A stretch of 14,369 nucleotides of DNA from Methanosarcinaceae archaeon UBA470 (GCA_002508425.1 DAKU01000122.1:136-14504), one strand, 5' to 3'. Numbered from the stretch's first letter, positions 1-8,383 are shown. Notes: a model not told the origin generated them from the letters alone. Made by a program: numbers and translations.

Positions 1-751
1 TGGTGATATCCGTAAGGATAACCAGCACGTGCATATCATGCTCGTATGCAAGATACTCAGCTGCTGTAAGAGCCATTCTTGGAGTGATCAGACGCTCAAC
101 TGCTGGGTCATCTGCAAGGTTAAGGAACACCACTGCCCTTTCAAGAGCACCTGTCTTCTCGAAGTCTTCCATGAAGTACTGTGCTTCTTCATTGGTAATT
201 CCCATTGCAGCAAATACTACTGCGAAAGGTTCTTCAGAACCAGGGACTTTTGCCTGCCTTGCGATCTGTAGGGCGATCTCGTTATGTGGAAGACCTGAAC
301 CTGAGAAAATTGGCAACTTCTGGCCTCTTACTAGTGTGTTGGTTCCATCGATTGTGGAAATACCCGTCTGGATGAACTCCTCCGGTGGCATCCTTGAATA
401 AGGGTTCATTGATGCACCATTCACATCGATCCTGTCTTCAGGAACTATACGGGGTCCACCATCCAGAGGTTCACCGGATCCTGAAAGGATACGACCCAGC
501 ATGTCCTTTGAAACTGGTAATTTGATGGTCTCGCCGGTAAACACTACTCCTGATTCCTCGTTGAGTCCGCCAGTACCCTCGAACACCTGCACAGCTACTA
601 TATCAGCTGATGTGTCAAGCACCTGGCCTCTCTTTGTGCTGCCATCTGGCAGGTTGATATTCACAAGTTCACCGTAACCTACTGGTTCGGTCTTCTCGAG
701 GAATATAAGAGGGCCTGATATTTCTACTATAGTCTTGTATTCCTTGGTCAT
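1..751 (-). CDS. atpB: A-type ATP synthase subunit B (partial, 3' end outside window)
   Basis: Non-catalytic nucleotide-binding subunit of the A1 head of the archaeal ATP synthase; it alternates with subunit A in the A3B3 hexamer. I translated the reverse strand by hand: the frame is open from ATG at 751 to the window edge, 250 codons of the roughly 460 usual for the family. The N-terminal beta-barrel region runs to about residue 75. The degenerate P-loop FSGSGLPHN (residues 149-157), which lacks the GKT of catalytic subunits, identifies B rather than A. AAMGITNEEAQYF (181-193) is another B hallmark. A strong GGAGG site lies in the last codons of atpA and only one base separates the two genes, so translation is probably coupled. 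The C-terminal part, with the rest of the nucleotide pocket, is not visible. Confidence 0.96.
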   Translation of the reverse strand, partial: MTKEYKTIVEISGPLIFLEKTEPVGYGELVNINLPDGSTKRGQVLDTSADIVAVQVFEGTGGLNEESGVVFTGETIKLPVSKDMLGRILSGSGEPLDGGPRIVPEDRIDVNGASMNPYSRMPPEEFIQTGISTIDGTNTLVRGQKLPIFSGSGLPHNEIALQIARQAKVPGSEEPFAVVFAAMGITNEEAQYFMEDFEKTGALERAVVFLNLADDPAVERLITPRMALTAAEYLAYEHDMHVLVILTDIT

Positions 752-752
752 T

Positions 753-2489
753 TTAATTGCCTCCAAGCTTTGCGAACTCAGAATCCATCTTCTTCAGGAC
801 CTCATCAAGTGCTTTGTCGAAATTCTCTTCAAACTTGACCTTTGCCAATTCATCCTTTGACTCCAAGGCTAGTATATCTTTCATTGGAGCCCCTGCAGTA
901 AGAGCAGTTGTTGCCATGTCACTGTACTTGAATATGGCTTTTAGCAACTTGTACTGCTTGTCGAATGAACAGTAAGTGTCCACGGGGTGATATGCATTCT
1001 GCTGCAGGAAGTATTCACGGATCATACGACATATTTCCAAGACCAGCTGCTGGTCCTCTGGCAAAGCATCGGAACCTACAAGCTGCACGATCTCCTGCAG
1101 TTCAGATTCACGTTGGAGCAAATCTATTGCATTCTCTCTGAGAGCATTCCAATCTGGAGCGACGTTTTCACTGAACCATCCTGCAAGAGAGTTACTGTAA
1201 AGACTGTAACTGGTAAGCCAGTTGATAGCTGGGAAGTGCCTTCTCTGCGCAAGCTTCGCATCAAGGGCCCAGAAAACCTTTACGATACGCAGAGTGTTCT
1301 GTGTAACAGGTTCAGAGAAGTCACCGCCAGGGGGTGACACTGCACCAATAACGGTAATAGAACCATTCACGCCTGAGAGGGATTTTACGTAACCTGCCCT
1401 TTCGTAGAACTCTGACAATCTTGCTGACAAATAAGCTGGATAACCTTCCTCGCCAGGCATCTCTTCAAGCCTTGAAGAAATTTCTCTCATAGCTTCGGCC
1501 CATCTTGAAGTGGAATCTGCCATGAGGGAAACATCATATCCCATGTCACGGTAGTATTCGGCGATAGTGATACCAGTGTATACTGATGCCTCACGAGCAG
1601 CTACCGGCATGTTGGAAGTATTTGCAATAAGCACAGTACGTTCCATAAGTGGACGGCCAGTCTTTGGGTCCTGCAGTTCAGGGAACTCATTAAGAACATC
1701 TGCCATCTCGTTACCACGTTCTCCACAACCGATGTAGACCACGATATCAGTGTCACTCCACTTGGCGAGCTGCTGCTGAGTAACTGTCTTTCCTGAACCG
1801 AATGGTCCTGGAATTGCAGCAGTACCTCCCTTTGCAACCGGGAAAAGTCCGTCTAGAATTCTCTGACCGGTGATAAGAGGAGTCTTTGGCAAGAGTTTCT
1901 TACTTACTGGTCTTGGTGCCCTGACAGGCCACTTCTGCATCATCTGTAGTTCAGTACCATCTGTAAGTACACAAACTGTTTCTTCCACAGTGAACTTGCC
2001 AGCTTTTATTTCAGCTATTGTACCTGTAACCTTTGGAGGAACCATGATCTTGTGCTCGATGTTCTCGGTTTCCTGTACAAGACCGATAACATCTCCACCC
2101 TTTACCTTATCTCCCTTATTGACAGTGGGTTTGAAATCCCATTTTTTCTCCCTGTCAAGTCCGTTTGCAGTTACACCCCTCTGAATAAAATCTCCCATTT
2201 TTTCCTGGAGAACCTTCAAAGGCCTCTGAATACCATCATAAATACTCTCCAATAGACCTGGACCAAGTTCTACTGAAAGGGACATACCTGTGTTCACCAC
2301 TGGTTCACCTGGCTTGATACCAGATGTGTCCTCATATACCTGGACTGTAGCTTTGTCACCTTCAATTCTGATGACCTCACCCATCAATCCTTCGTGACCA
2401 ACTTTGACCACTTCAGACATTTTTGGCTTGATACCGGTAATAGTAACGACTGGTCCGGCCACACGATAAATTTTACCTTTTATTTCCAC
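753..2489 (-). CDS. atpA: A-type ATP synthase catalytic subunit A
   Basis: Catalytic subunit of the A1 head, making ATP from ADP and phosphate at the cytoplasmic face. It has 578 residues, the usual length. Order: N-terminal beta-barrel (about 1-75), the non-homologous bulge insertion typical of A/V-type A subunits (about 110-190), then the nucleotide domain with P-loop GPFGSGKT (228-235), the catalytic glutamate in GCGERGNEM (E257), the Walker B strand VSLMAD (320-325) and the SRWAEAMREISSRLEEMPGEEG stretch cut here to its start SRWAEAMREISSRLEE, followed by a helical C-terminal domain. The start is GTG at 2489: AGGTG lies 7 bases upstream and there is no better in-frame ATG. The gene overlaps the end of atpF by 10 bases and is followed after one base by atpB, so F-A-B are translated as a block. 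Confidence 0.97.
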   Translation of the reverse strand: MEIKGKIYRVAGPVVTITGIKPKMSEVVKVGHEGLMGEVIRIEGDKATVQVYEDTSGIKPGEPVVNTGMSLSVELGPGLLESIYDGIQRPLKVLQEKMGDFIQRGVTANGLDREKKWDFKPTVNKGDKVKGGDVIGLVQETENIEHKIMVPPKVTGTIAEIKAGKFTVEETVCVLTDGTELQMMQKWPVRAPRPVSKKLLPKTPLITGQRILDGLFPVAKGGTAAIPGPFGSGKTVTQQQLAKWSDTDIVVYIGCGERGNEMADVLNEFPELQDPKTGRPLMERTVLIANTSNMPVAAREASVYTGITIAEYYRDMGYDVSLMADSTSRWAEAMREISSRLEEMPGEEGYPAYLSARLSEFYERAGYVKSLSGVNGSITVIGAVSPPGGDFSEPVTQNTLRIVKVFWALDAKLAQRRHFPAINWLTSYSLYSNSLAGWFSENVAPDWNALRENAIDLLQRESELQEIVQLVGSDALPEDQQLVLEICRMIREYFLQQNAYHPVDTYCSFDKQYKLLKAIFKYSDMATTALTAGAPMKDILALESKDELAKVKFEENFDKALDEVLKKMDSEFAKLGGN

Positions 2490-2782
2490 AGATCTACACC
2501 TACCGATTGTTTTATCTTTTCCCTTAAGTTCGAACTTTGACCACTACCTCCCAGAGTAACAACAGTCGGTTCAACAGATTCATTGATCGTGTCCCTCAAC
2601 ATCTCCGGTAGTCTGGACAGGTCATCTCCATGCAATATCAGTATTCCGATATCCCTATCCTCAAGCACCTTTTTCACAGTAGGTTCAAGTTCTACATGGT
2701 TATTAACTTCAAAGATCTTCTTTATTCCAGCCAGCCTGAATCCAGTGACAAACTCGCTGCTACCTACCACTGCAAGTTCCAT
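2480..2782 (-). CDS. atpF: A-type ATP synthase subunit F
   Basis: Small subunit of the central rotor stalk (equivalent of V-ATPase F), which couples rotation to the A3B3 head. It has 100 residues, the typical length. The N-terminal Rossmann-like half shows the family pattern MELAVVGSSEFVTGFRLAG, followed by a short helix and the strand DIGILILHGDD. The C-terminal tail is the part that inserts into the head. The ATG shares its A with the TGA stop of atpC (one-base overlap), with GGTGA just upstream inside atpC, and the 3' end overlaps atpA by 10 bases. This close packing indicates translational coupling. Identity rests on sequence pattern, length and operon position, which agree. Confidence 0.93.
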   Translation of the reverse strand: MELAVVGSSEFVTGFRLAGIKKIFEVNNHVELEPTVKKVLEDRDIGILILHGDDLSRLPEMLRDTINESVEPTVVTLGGSGQSSNLREKIKQSVGVDLWK

Positions 2783-3861
2783 CAGATCACCAACTGATTC
2801 TTTATTTCCTCGTCACTTAGACCAACTGCCTTACCACGAATAATCATACGCAGGTTATTGACTTCATTCTGCTTACCCAGAATATAGTCCATGATCATTA
2901 CGATGGAAAGTGGATATAGATGAGAGAAACTTACTGATGATTTTAATCTCAATTTCTTCAGTTTTGCCTCTAAATCCACAAATGAATCCATGTTTGGAGA
3001 GCAGCAGTCAGAAATATCATCCCAGTAAGGAGTGTTTGCAAGTTCAGCAACGAACTCTTCAAACGACAATGGCATCATTTTCTCTATTTCTTTAAGCTTA
3101 AGCTTTAAGCCGCCATTAATCATGAGATTCATCATTTCAGGACTGGTGAGCCTATATTTCTTGAGCCTGAATAAAGTGGTCAAATTTTTTAAATCAATTT
3201 CAGTCCTAACAAACTCACTGTAGAGTTTTCTGTCTTTGGACTTTGGCTCACCAATGGCCCTGAACAGATCTTCATAATATTTCATATCAAGACGATTCTC
3301 TATCTCCGACAGACTCTTACCATCGTAATCTTTCAGGATCGAATAATATTCGCTTTGTGACAGAGATGCAATAACATCTTCAGGAGTGGGCTTAGCAGAC
3401 AATTCCGACAGGAAAGTATAAGTAAAGCGGCCTGCTGCAACAATTGCTTCTAGTATTTCTTCTGTAGAAGCATTGCAATGTTTCCCACGAAGAATTGTCT
3501 TGATATTCCATATGTCATAGTTCTGAAGATATTGAAAGATAAGGAAGTTTACTTCACCTTCTGAAATATTAAGAAGTTTAGTGAAGGTCACAGCCAGATT
3601 CCTGTTCAGCGCATGTTCGATGAGGTCAACACCCTCATACAACCTTGCAAGCTCATCAACGTCCTCTTTGTATTCCAGTTCTCCAACAAACCTGGTGATT
3701 TCATCAATCTGCATGTTTAGGAGCCGAGGATATGTTTCTTTAGGAAGCAGCTTGCTCTTCATTGCATGTACACGTGCAGTAGTATATGCATAGTTAGAAT
3801 GCCCCCTAGGCCGTGATAATTTACTATCGTCCCCACGCTTTAGTCTCTGCAAAAGCCGCAT
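2782..3861 (-). CDS. atpC: A-type ATP synthase subunit C
   Basis: Subunit C (homologue of V-ATPase subunit d) is the funnel-shaped socket between the central stalk (D/F) and the membrane c-ring. It has 359 residues, the normal length, and is almost wholly helical. It begins with a basic region (MRLLQRLKRG) and a YAYTTARVHAMKSKLL segment typical of the N-terminus, and ends with the conserved LRMIIRGKAVGLSDEEI region. No membrane segment is present. The ATG at 3861 has GGGTGA 6 bases upstream, formed by the last codons and stop of atpE. It overlaps atpF by one base. Position between E and F matches the canonical archaeal operon. Confidence 0.94.
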   Translation of the reverse strand: MRLLQRLKRGDDSKLSRPRGHSNYAYTTARVHAMKSKLLPKETYPRLLNMQIDEITRFVGELEYKEDVDELARLYEGVDLIEHALNRNLAVTFTKLLNISEGEVNFLIFQYLQNYDIWNIKTILRGKHCNASTEEILEAIVAAGRFTYTFLSELSAKPTPEDVIASLSQSEYYSILKDYDGKSLSEIENRLDMKYYEDLFRAIGEPKSKDRKLYSEFVRTEIDLKNLTTLFRLKKYRLTSPEMMNLMINGGLKLKLKEIEKMMPLSFEEFVAELANTPYWDDISDCCSPNMDSFVDLEAKLKKLRLKSSVSFSHLYPLSIVMIMDYILGKQNEVNNLRMIIRGKAVGLSDEEIKNQLVI

Positions 3862-3867
3862 TATGAA

Positions 3868-4419
3868 TCACCCGAATAAGATGTCAGATGTCTGTTTCAA
3901 AGACCGCTCATTCACGCTTTTAAGGATAACATCATAGGTATAGTCCAGACGGATATTTCCTTCCTCGTTCTCGATGACAACCCCACCGGCACAGTCGATG
4001 TTTCCTGCATATTCCAGTGAAGATAACCCTCTGACGAGCTTCTCGGATTTCGTGTTTGAATATATCTTCTTACCTTCAGGCTCATTTTGTTTAATAATTG
4101 CATTCAGCAATTCTTCATTTTTTGCTTCAGATAATGAGGATATAGTCTCAAAAGCACGATTATAAACCTCTTCGAGTATTTCCTTGCGTGCATTGAGCAA
4201 AGTGCGTTTCAGCTCAAGATTCGCACTGGAGATCTCTTGCTGCCGCATTCTTTTGATATCATCTTCAGCCTTTGCTAGACTCTCCCCCAGTATACGTTTG
4301 GCATTGTCTTTGGCTTCTTCGATGATCTGCAAAACTTCAGAATCAGTTTCCGCTTTTATCTTGGATACATCTGTTTCGGCAGTATCCAAGATATCTTTAA
4401 CAACCGTTTCAAGTCCCAT
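3868..4419 (-). CDS. atpE: A-type ATP synthase subunit E
   Basis: Peripheral-stalk subunit that pairs with subunit H and ties the A1 head to subunit I as a stator. The N-terminal half (about residues 5-85) is a long charged, alanine-rich coiled coil; the C-terminal half is the globular domain that binds the head. I choose ATG at 4419 (183 residues): AAGGTG lies 6 bases upstream. The longest frame would begin at a GTG at 4428, but that GTG is part of the Shine-Dalgarno site itself. The gene follows atpK after the only sizeable gap in the operon, which contains a strong hairpin, and its stop codon forms part of the ribosome-binding site of atpC. Confidence 0.93.
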   Translation of the reverse strand: MGLETVVKDILDTAETDVSKIKAETDSEVLQIIEEAKDNAKRILGESLAKAEDDIKRMRQQEISSANLELKRTLLNARKEILEEVYNRAFETISSLSEAKNEELLNAIIKQNEPEGKKIYSNTKSEKLVRGLSSLEYAGNIDCAGGVVIENEEGNIRLDYTYDVILKSVNERSLKQTSDILFG

Positions 4420-4434
4420 GCTCAACACCTTGAA

Positions 4435-4462
4435 AATTTAAGAGCAAATGTGCTCTTAAATT
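4435..4462 (-). promoter_or_regulatory. Intercistronic hairpin downstream of the c-subunit gene
   Basis: A perfect 12-bp inverted repeat, AATTTAAGAGCA and its complement, with a 4-base loop. It starts two bases after the atpK stop codon and ends 15 bases before the atpE ATG. In RNA it would form a stable stem-loop at the 3' end of the atpK message. It is followed by a short U-rich stretch, so partial termination is also possible. It lies in the only gap of more than a few bases in the visible operon. Confidence 0.75.
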
Positions 4463-4464
4463 AT

Positions 4465-4704
4465 TTAGCTGATCAGCAGTGCAACTACGAGACCGAAAAT
4501 TACGATGGTTTCCGGGATAACGGTCAGGATAAGACCCTTACCGAAAAGTGCCTCGTTTTCTGCCATTGCACCTATTGCAGCGGTACCAATCTCTTTTTCT
4601 GCAATAGCTGATGCTAAACCGGTCAAACCTACTGCCAGTCCTGCACCTATTGCCTTCATTCCTGCTGCGTCAAATAATACTGTTGCTGTTGCTACATCTG
4701 CCAT
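4465..4704 (-). CDS. atpK: A-type ATP synthase membrane rotor subunit K (c subunit, proteolipid)
   Basis: Proteolipid that forms the membrane c-ring and carries the translocated ion. It has 79 residues forming one helical hairpin: membrane helix about 16-37, a polar loop (EKEIG region), then helix about 56-78. The ion-binding carboxylate is E65 in VIPETIVIF. The single hairpin, rather than the doubled or tripled form of some archaeal and eukaryotic c subunits, fits Methanosarcinales. Threonine follows E65 and serine, not glutamine, stands at position 32, so H+ versus Na+ preference cannot be read off with certainty. Translation should be strong: CGGAGGAAA sits 9 bases before the ATG, inside the last codons of atpI, and one base separates the genes. 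A hairpin follows the stop, suggesting separate control of this multi-copy subunit. Confidence 0.95.
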   Translation of the reverse strand: MADVATATVLFDAAGMKAIGAGLAVGLTGLASAIAEKEIGTAAIGAMAENEALFGKGLILTVIPETIVIFGLVVALLIS

Positions 4705-4705
4705 T

Positions 4706-6667
4706 TTATTTTTCCTCCGTGTATTTTCTTATATATCCAAATGGATTGTACTTTCTTCCGCCACCCTCGTAGAACTTTCCGAAGAACTCTACGTACTGCA
4801 GCCTAAGGGCATGCAGTCCGGGGGCTATAATACTCAGGACAGTATTTAAAGCATGTCCGAATATAAACACCAATATTGCAAATACTGTCATAATCCCGAA
4901 TGAATCGGGCCACATCATCTCGAATACAATGTTATTGATAGTAGATGCAATGTATATAGACGATAATCCTACAGCTATTATACGAGTGTAAGAGAGAGAG
5001 TTACTTAACAAGGATGGTAATTCAACAGGTCCTTTGATACCTTCGCCTTTTAGTAACATAACAAAGCCTATCAAGAATATGAGAATCCCTGCGTAGGTCA
5101 TTACTGAAGGCAAAACATTAGCATATCCAAGAGCACAAAGAAGGATACCAATTTCGATAACTAACCAGCTACCCTTTTCAAGTAAAGCTGCGGAGAATCC
5201 ATGTTTTCTGTTCTCGTTGATGAATCCCAGAACGTACCCTATGTTGATGTGTATGAGACCTATAAGAGCAGTAGCTACAATTAGTGTCATAACAAGATGT
5301 GTTCTGTGCACAGGGTATGTGATCATCTCACCACCAAAAGGAGATGCAAACAGATTAATGGTTGAAAAACCCGGGATAAGACCAGGTTGAACAATTACTT
5401 CGCTTCCATGATGAACTTCTAAACTAGCTAATGGGAAACCTAAGAATTCACCGTACAGAATACCAAAGATCGCCGTTGATATCTGACAATATATGAGAAT
5501 ATTCATTATAGGTTTCACAGCATCGGATTTCACCATCTTTTTAACCAAGAGAGCAAGGATAAACAAGATAAGAGCATATCCAATATCACCAAGTATCATT
5601 CCATAAAACAGTGGGAAACTTAAAAACATTATCGCAGTGGGATCCAGTTCCTTATACCTAGGACGTGCATAGAGATTCATGATCTCTTCAAGAGGTCTGA
5701 CAATCTTAGGATTATCATATTCAACGGGTATATTTGGCTCATCTTTGTGCTCAATTTCCTGCTGCGTGACAAAAGCACGTCCATCAGTAGCTCTGGTAAC
5801 TTCTTCTTCAAGAGCTCTGTATGAATCAGAAGGAACCCAACCCTCTATCAAAAACGTGCTTTCGGACGTTGCGATACGCAGAGGAGCCTCAGATTTAGCC
5901 GTCTCAATGGAAAGCATCTCATTGCTGGCCTGAATAAAATCAAGGTACTTTGATTTCAAGGCTATAACGTCTGAATCTATTGATTCGATCTGTTTCAAAA
6001 GACTTTCCTTTTGACTTTCGACCATTGAAAGAATATCTGAAGGCATGCCAGCCACATCAGGAACTTTAAGCTCCCGATATCCAAAGCCTGATAAAGACTT
6101 TGAAACTGCATCAGCATACGCCTTGGGAACAAAAAGAACAATTGATCCGGATTTGGGATCTGAAAAGAGCTCATAAGAACCAGTGATGTTTGATATCTCA
6201 GCTTCCACTTCGCCCTTGATAACACCGGCAAAAGCAGCTAAACTTTCATAGCCACGGTATAGATCCAAGTTAAGAGGAATTCCAACAAAAGGAAGCACAT
6301 CTCGTCTTAGAGATTCCAGTTCCTTTATTTTGGACTCAATTTCAACCTTTTTTTCGGTTTTTGATGAAACGTCTTTCTCAAGCATGTCCAGAGTCGAATT
6401 TAGCTTTTGCATTACCGCATCGGCCTTTTGAGTATTGCAAGCTTCATCCTTTATCCCAAGAAAAGTCGCAATAGACCTTATCTTGATCAATTTCTGTGAA
6501 AGAGTATCTACATCACCAAAGGGTTTACCAATTTTCAGGCCAGATTCATCCTCAATAAAGTCCTCGATATGGAACAAATTGGTCTTGTAAAGGGCATTGA
6601 CAGTTCCTTCAAGAATGCCTTTATGGCCAACTACAAGAACACGACTCATCTGCCTTGGCTTAAGCAT
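4706..6667 (-). CDS. atpI: A-type ATP synthase membrane stator subunit I (a subunit)
   Basis: Large stator subunit (homologue of V-ATPase subunit a) providing the ion half-channels and the anchor for the E/H stalks. It has 653 residues. The first half (about 1-330) is cytoplasmic, with coiled-coil arms (about 85-120 and 215-245). The second half holds several membrane helices beginning near IMFLSFPLFYGMILGDIGY. The essential arginine facing the c-ring is probably R562 in SLSYTRIIAVGL. The ATG at 6667 has GAGAGG upstream and overlaps atpH by 8 bases; an alternative ATG at 6649 with AAGG upstream would remove six residues. The last codons supply the strong Shine-Dalgarno of atpK. Confidence 0.95.
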   Translation of the reverse strand: MLKPRQMSRVLVVGHKGILEGTVNALYKTNLFHIEDFIEDESGLKIGKPFGDVDTLSQKLIKIRSIATFLGIKDEACNTQKADAVMQKLNSTLDMLEKDVSSKTEKKVEIESKIKELESLRRDVLPFVGIPLNLDLYRGYESLAAFAGVIKGEVEAEISNITGSYELFSDPKSGSIVLFVPKAYADAVSKSLSGFGYRELKVPDVAGMPSDILSMVESQKESLLKQIESIDSDVIALKSKYLDFIQASNEMLSIETAKSEAPLRIATSESTFLIEGWVPSDSYRALEEEVTRATDGRAFVTQQEIEHKDEPNIPVEYDNPKIVRPLEEIMNLYARPRYKELDPTAIMFLSFPLFYGMILGDIGYALILFILALLVKKMVKSDAVKPIMNILIYCQISTAIFGILYGEFLGFPLASLEVHHGSEVIVQPGLIPGFSTINLFASPFGGEMITYPVHRTHLVMTLIVATALIGLIHINIGYVLGFINENRKHGFSAALLEKGSWLVIEIGILLCALGYANVLPSVMTYAGILIFLIGFVMLLKGEGIKGPVELPSLLSNSLSYTRIIAVGLSSIYIASTINNIVFEMMWPDSFGIMTVFAILVFIFGHALNTVLSIIAPGLHALRLQYVEFFGKFYEGGGRKYNPFGYIRKYTEEK

Positions 6668-6986
6668 GTATTGCCCTCTCGAATTCAGTTATGAGGCTCT
6701 CTACAGCCTTATCTACTTTGGTCTGCGCATTTTTTGCAATAAGGGCTGCTTCTTCTTTACCCTTTCCGATGATCTTCTCCTTTTCGGAAGAGAGCTCGTG
6801 TTCAGCAGACCTAAGAGTGCTCTGAGCGGACTTTAGAGCATCCACCTCGGCCTGCTTGACGATCTCCCTAGCTTCAACACGGGCTTTGGCAGTACGTTCA
6901 GCTTTTTCCTTTAAGGCACCATCCACCATCTTCCGTGCATTGGCTTCTGCTTGTTTGATTTCTGATAAAATTTTATCTTTAGCCAT
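6660..6986 (-). CDS. atpH: A-type ATP synthase subunit H (peripheral stalk)
   Basis: Stalk subunit forming a right-handed coiled coil with subunit E in the stator. It has 108 residues, is almost entirely charged and alanine-rich, is predicted as one long helix and has no membrane segment. Recognition depends mainly on position as first gene of the operon, directly before subunit I, and on its length and coiled-coil character, since this family is weakly conserved. The ATG at 6986 has GAGGA about 7 bases upstream; the two nearer ATG triplets at 6990 and 6999 are out of frame. Its 3' end overlaps atpI by 8 bases. It is the promoter-proximal gene of the operon. Confidence 0.87.
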   Translation of the reverse strand: MAKDKILSEIKQAEANARKMVDGALKEKAERTAKARVEAREIVKQAEVDALKSAQSTLRSAEHELSSEKEKIIGKGKEEAALIAKNAQTKVDKAVESLITEFERAIHA

Positions 6987-7056
6987 GCATAATCCTCATG
7001 CAAAGGTGATTATCAATTCGCTTGATATGATAAGATAAGCACTGTATTCTAACTTT

Positions 7057-7066
7057 GAATATAAAG
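7057..7066 (-). promoter_or_regulatory. Candidate TATA box of the ATP synthase operon
   Basis: Reading the minus strand, CTTTATATTC matches an archaeal box A. It would place the transcription start near 7037, giving a leader of about 50 bases before the atpH ATG. It lies within the 205-base gap between the radical SAM gene and atpH. A more distal AT-rich block at about 7105-7128 also resembles a TATA element, so the assignment is tentative. Confidence 0.4.
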
Positions 7067-7120
7067 TATTCGGTTTTGTGTGCGTCCTCTGCACTTAAAT
7101 TACATTAAATTTTAAAATAT

Positions 7121-7172
7121 ATTTAGAGGATATGACATGCAAAACCAGAACAGAAGCCATATACCTCTAAAT
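7121..7172 (-). terminator. Inverted repeat with AT-rich tail after the radical SAM gene
   Basis: The arms are ATTTAGAGGATATG (7121-7134) and CATATACCTCTAAAT (7158-7172), complementary except for one extra base, around a 23-base loop. On the minus strand it begins 20 bases after the stop of the radical SAM gene and is followed by an A/T stretch with a T run. It could end that transcript or act as a binding site upstream of the ATP synthase promoter. Confidence 0.4.
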
Positions 7173-7191
7173 TATCAAAATAGACTCTTTG

Positions 7192-8376
7192 TTAAAGCTT
7201 ATCCATCCTCAATGGCAAAGAGGCATCTTTGGGAATAATATGAATGTATTTTTGCCTGAAAGCCTGGTCTCGCATCTTACAAAATTCCGCGTGTTTCCTG
7301 TAAGCTTCATGTTGCCCCATACGTTTCCATATAGTATCCAACCCTTCTTCCAGTACATTCCCAAAAGAAAGAGGCGTATACGCACATGGGAGAACATCTC
7401 CGCCTGCTGTGACGTGCATCCACCTTCTGCCAGCGAAACAACCGAACTGGTCAGGACCCATAAAATATGGAAGAGCTGTTACCCTTGGACCTCCGACTTT
7501 CCTGTTCTTCTCCTTCTGGAACCTGCCCAGCATCTTTACATCAGAATCTGAGATAACCTCATGTTCATGTTCCAGCCAGCGACCCACTGCAACAATTTCA
7601 TATATAGATAATTCATGCATACCCAGGTCCTCAGCAAGCCCATAGAAATCTTCAAGATCATCAATATTATGAGGAGAAACTACTACAAACATATCAGCTA
7701 ACATGCCTGCTTCTAAAGTACTCTTAATACCCTGCAAACTGTCCTTAAAAGCCCCTTTACGACCGCGTACCCGATCATGTTCCTCTTCCCGGGGACTATC
7801 AATACTAATATGTGTAGCATAAAGTCCGGCAGCCTTCAAATCCTTCGCCCTTTCTTCACCAAGTCTGAACCCGGAAGTAAAGCAGGTGACAATAGCTTTG
7901 TTCTTATCCACAGCTCTTACCATTTCAGTAAGGTCGTTGCGCATCATAGTCTCACCGCCATCAAAGGAAAGATAGTAAGAACCAAGTTCAATAGCCTGCG
8001 ATACTGCACTATTGATCTGCTCAATAGTAAGTTCCTCCTTTGTCACTATGTCAGAAGCACCACAGTGTATGCAATTATTGGGACATCTGGAGGTTATTCC
8101 AATGGAAAACTGATCTGGAACCCTTTTTTTAAGAATATAGCTTATTTCTGCACTTACTAGCCTATTGAAAACCTCACCTGGTATAGGAGGCACCCATGTT
8201 GAAAAAACTATATTGTCTTCATCAACACATATGGGTTTCTCTTCCTGAAAGATATTATTAATTCTTCCGATAATGGGTTTTGCAATCGGATTTAATGCTC
8301 CTTCGCTTTCAAGCACTACTTTTCCATTTTCAATCTCAGCATTTATCTTGATAACTGATTTATCGTATACTCGCAT
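7192..8376 (-). CDS. Radical SAM protein with partial SPASM/Twitch-type C-terminus, function unassigned
   Basis: It has 394 residues. A roughly 85-residue N-terminal part of no recognised family is followed by a radical SAM barrel with the cluster-binding CPNNCIHC (C98, C102, C105), FDGGE (138-142, the GGE SAM-amine motif) and HISIDS (189-194). The C-terminal part has C313, C331 in the SPASM-like spacing C-x12-G-x4-C, then FGNVLEEGLDTIW and one further cysteine C366, fewer than a full SPASM domain. It probably binds a second Fe-S cluster with an open ligand site. ATG at 8376 has AAGGTGA 5 bases upstream. It lies 59 bases after the polyprenyl synthase and ahead of the ATP synthase operon. It does not resemble AhbC or AhbD beyond the barrel. 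My inference is a step in methanophenazine or isoprenoid-lipid biosynthesis; peptide or cofactor modification remains possible. Confidence 0.8.
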   Translation of the reverse strand: MRVYDKSVIKINAEIENGKVVLESEGALNPIAKPIIGRINNIFQEEKPICVDEDNIVFSTWVPPIPGEVFNRLVSAEISYILKKRVPDQFSIGITSRCPNNCIHCGASDIVTKEELTIEQINSAVSQAIELGSYYLSFDGGETMMRNDLTEMVRAVDKNKAIVTCFTSGFRLGEERAKDLKAAGLYATHISIDSPREEEHDRVRGRKGAFKDSLQGIKSTLEAGMLADMFVVVSPHNIDDLEDFYGLAEDLGMHELSIYEIVAVGRWLEHEHEVISDSDVKMLGRFQKEKNRKVGGPRVTALPYFMGPDQFGCFAGRRWMHVTAGGDVLPCAYTPLSFGNVLEEGLDTIWKRMGQHEAYRKHAEFCKMRDQAFRQKYIHIIPKDASLPLRMDKL

Positions 8377-8383
8377 CCGTTCA

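Noticed and set aside
1870..2255. Plus-strand frames opposite atpA and similar frames opposite the other ATP synthase genes
   Set aside because: Low-complexity shadow translations of strongly recognised genes on the other strand, without ribosome-binding sites.
4420..4428. GTG at 4428 as the atpE start
   Set aside because: That GTG is the end of the AAGGTG ribosome-binding site for the ATG at 4419.
7192..8376. Assignment of the unassigned radical SAM protein as AhbC, to complete the heme pathway
   Set aside because: It lacks the AhbC pattern I know (N-terminal ISKLYCG-type start, SGGEP, C-terminal AVTGD region); its motifs are FDGGE and a partial SPASM domain, and it groups with the polyprenyl synthase on the opposite strand.
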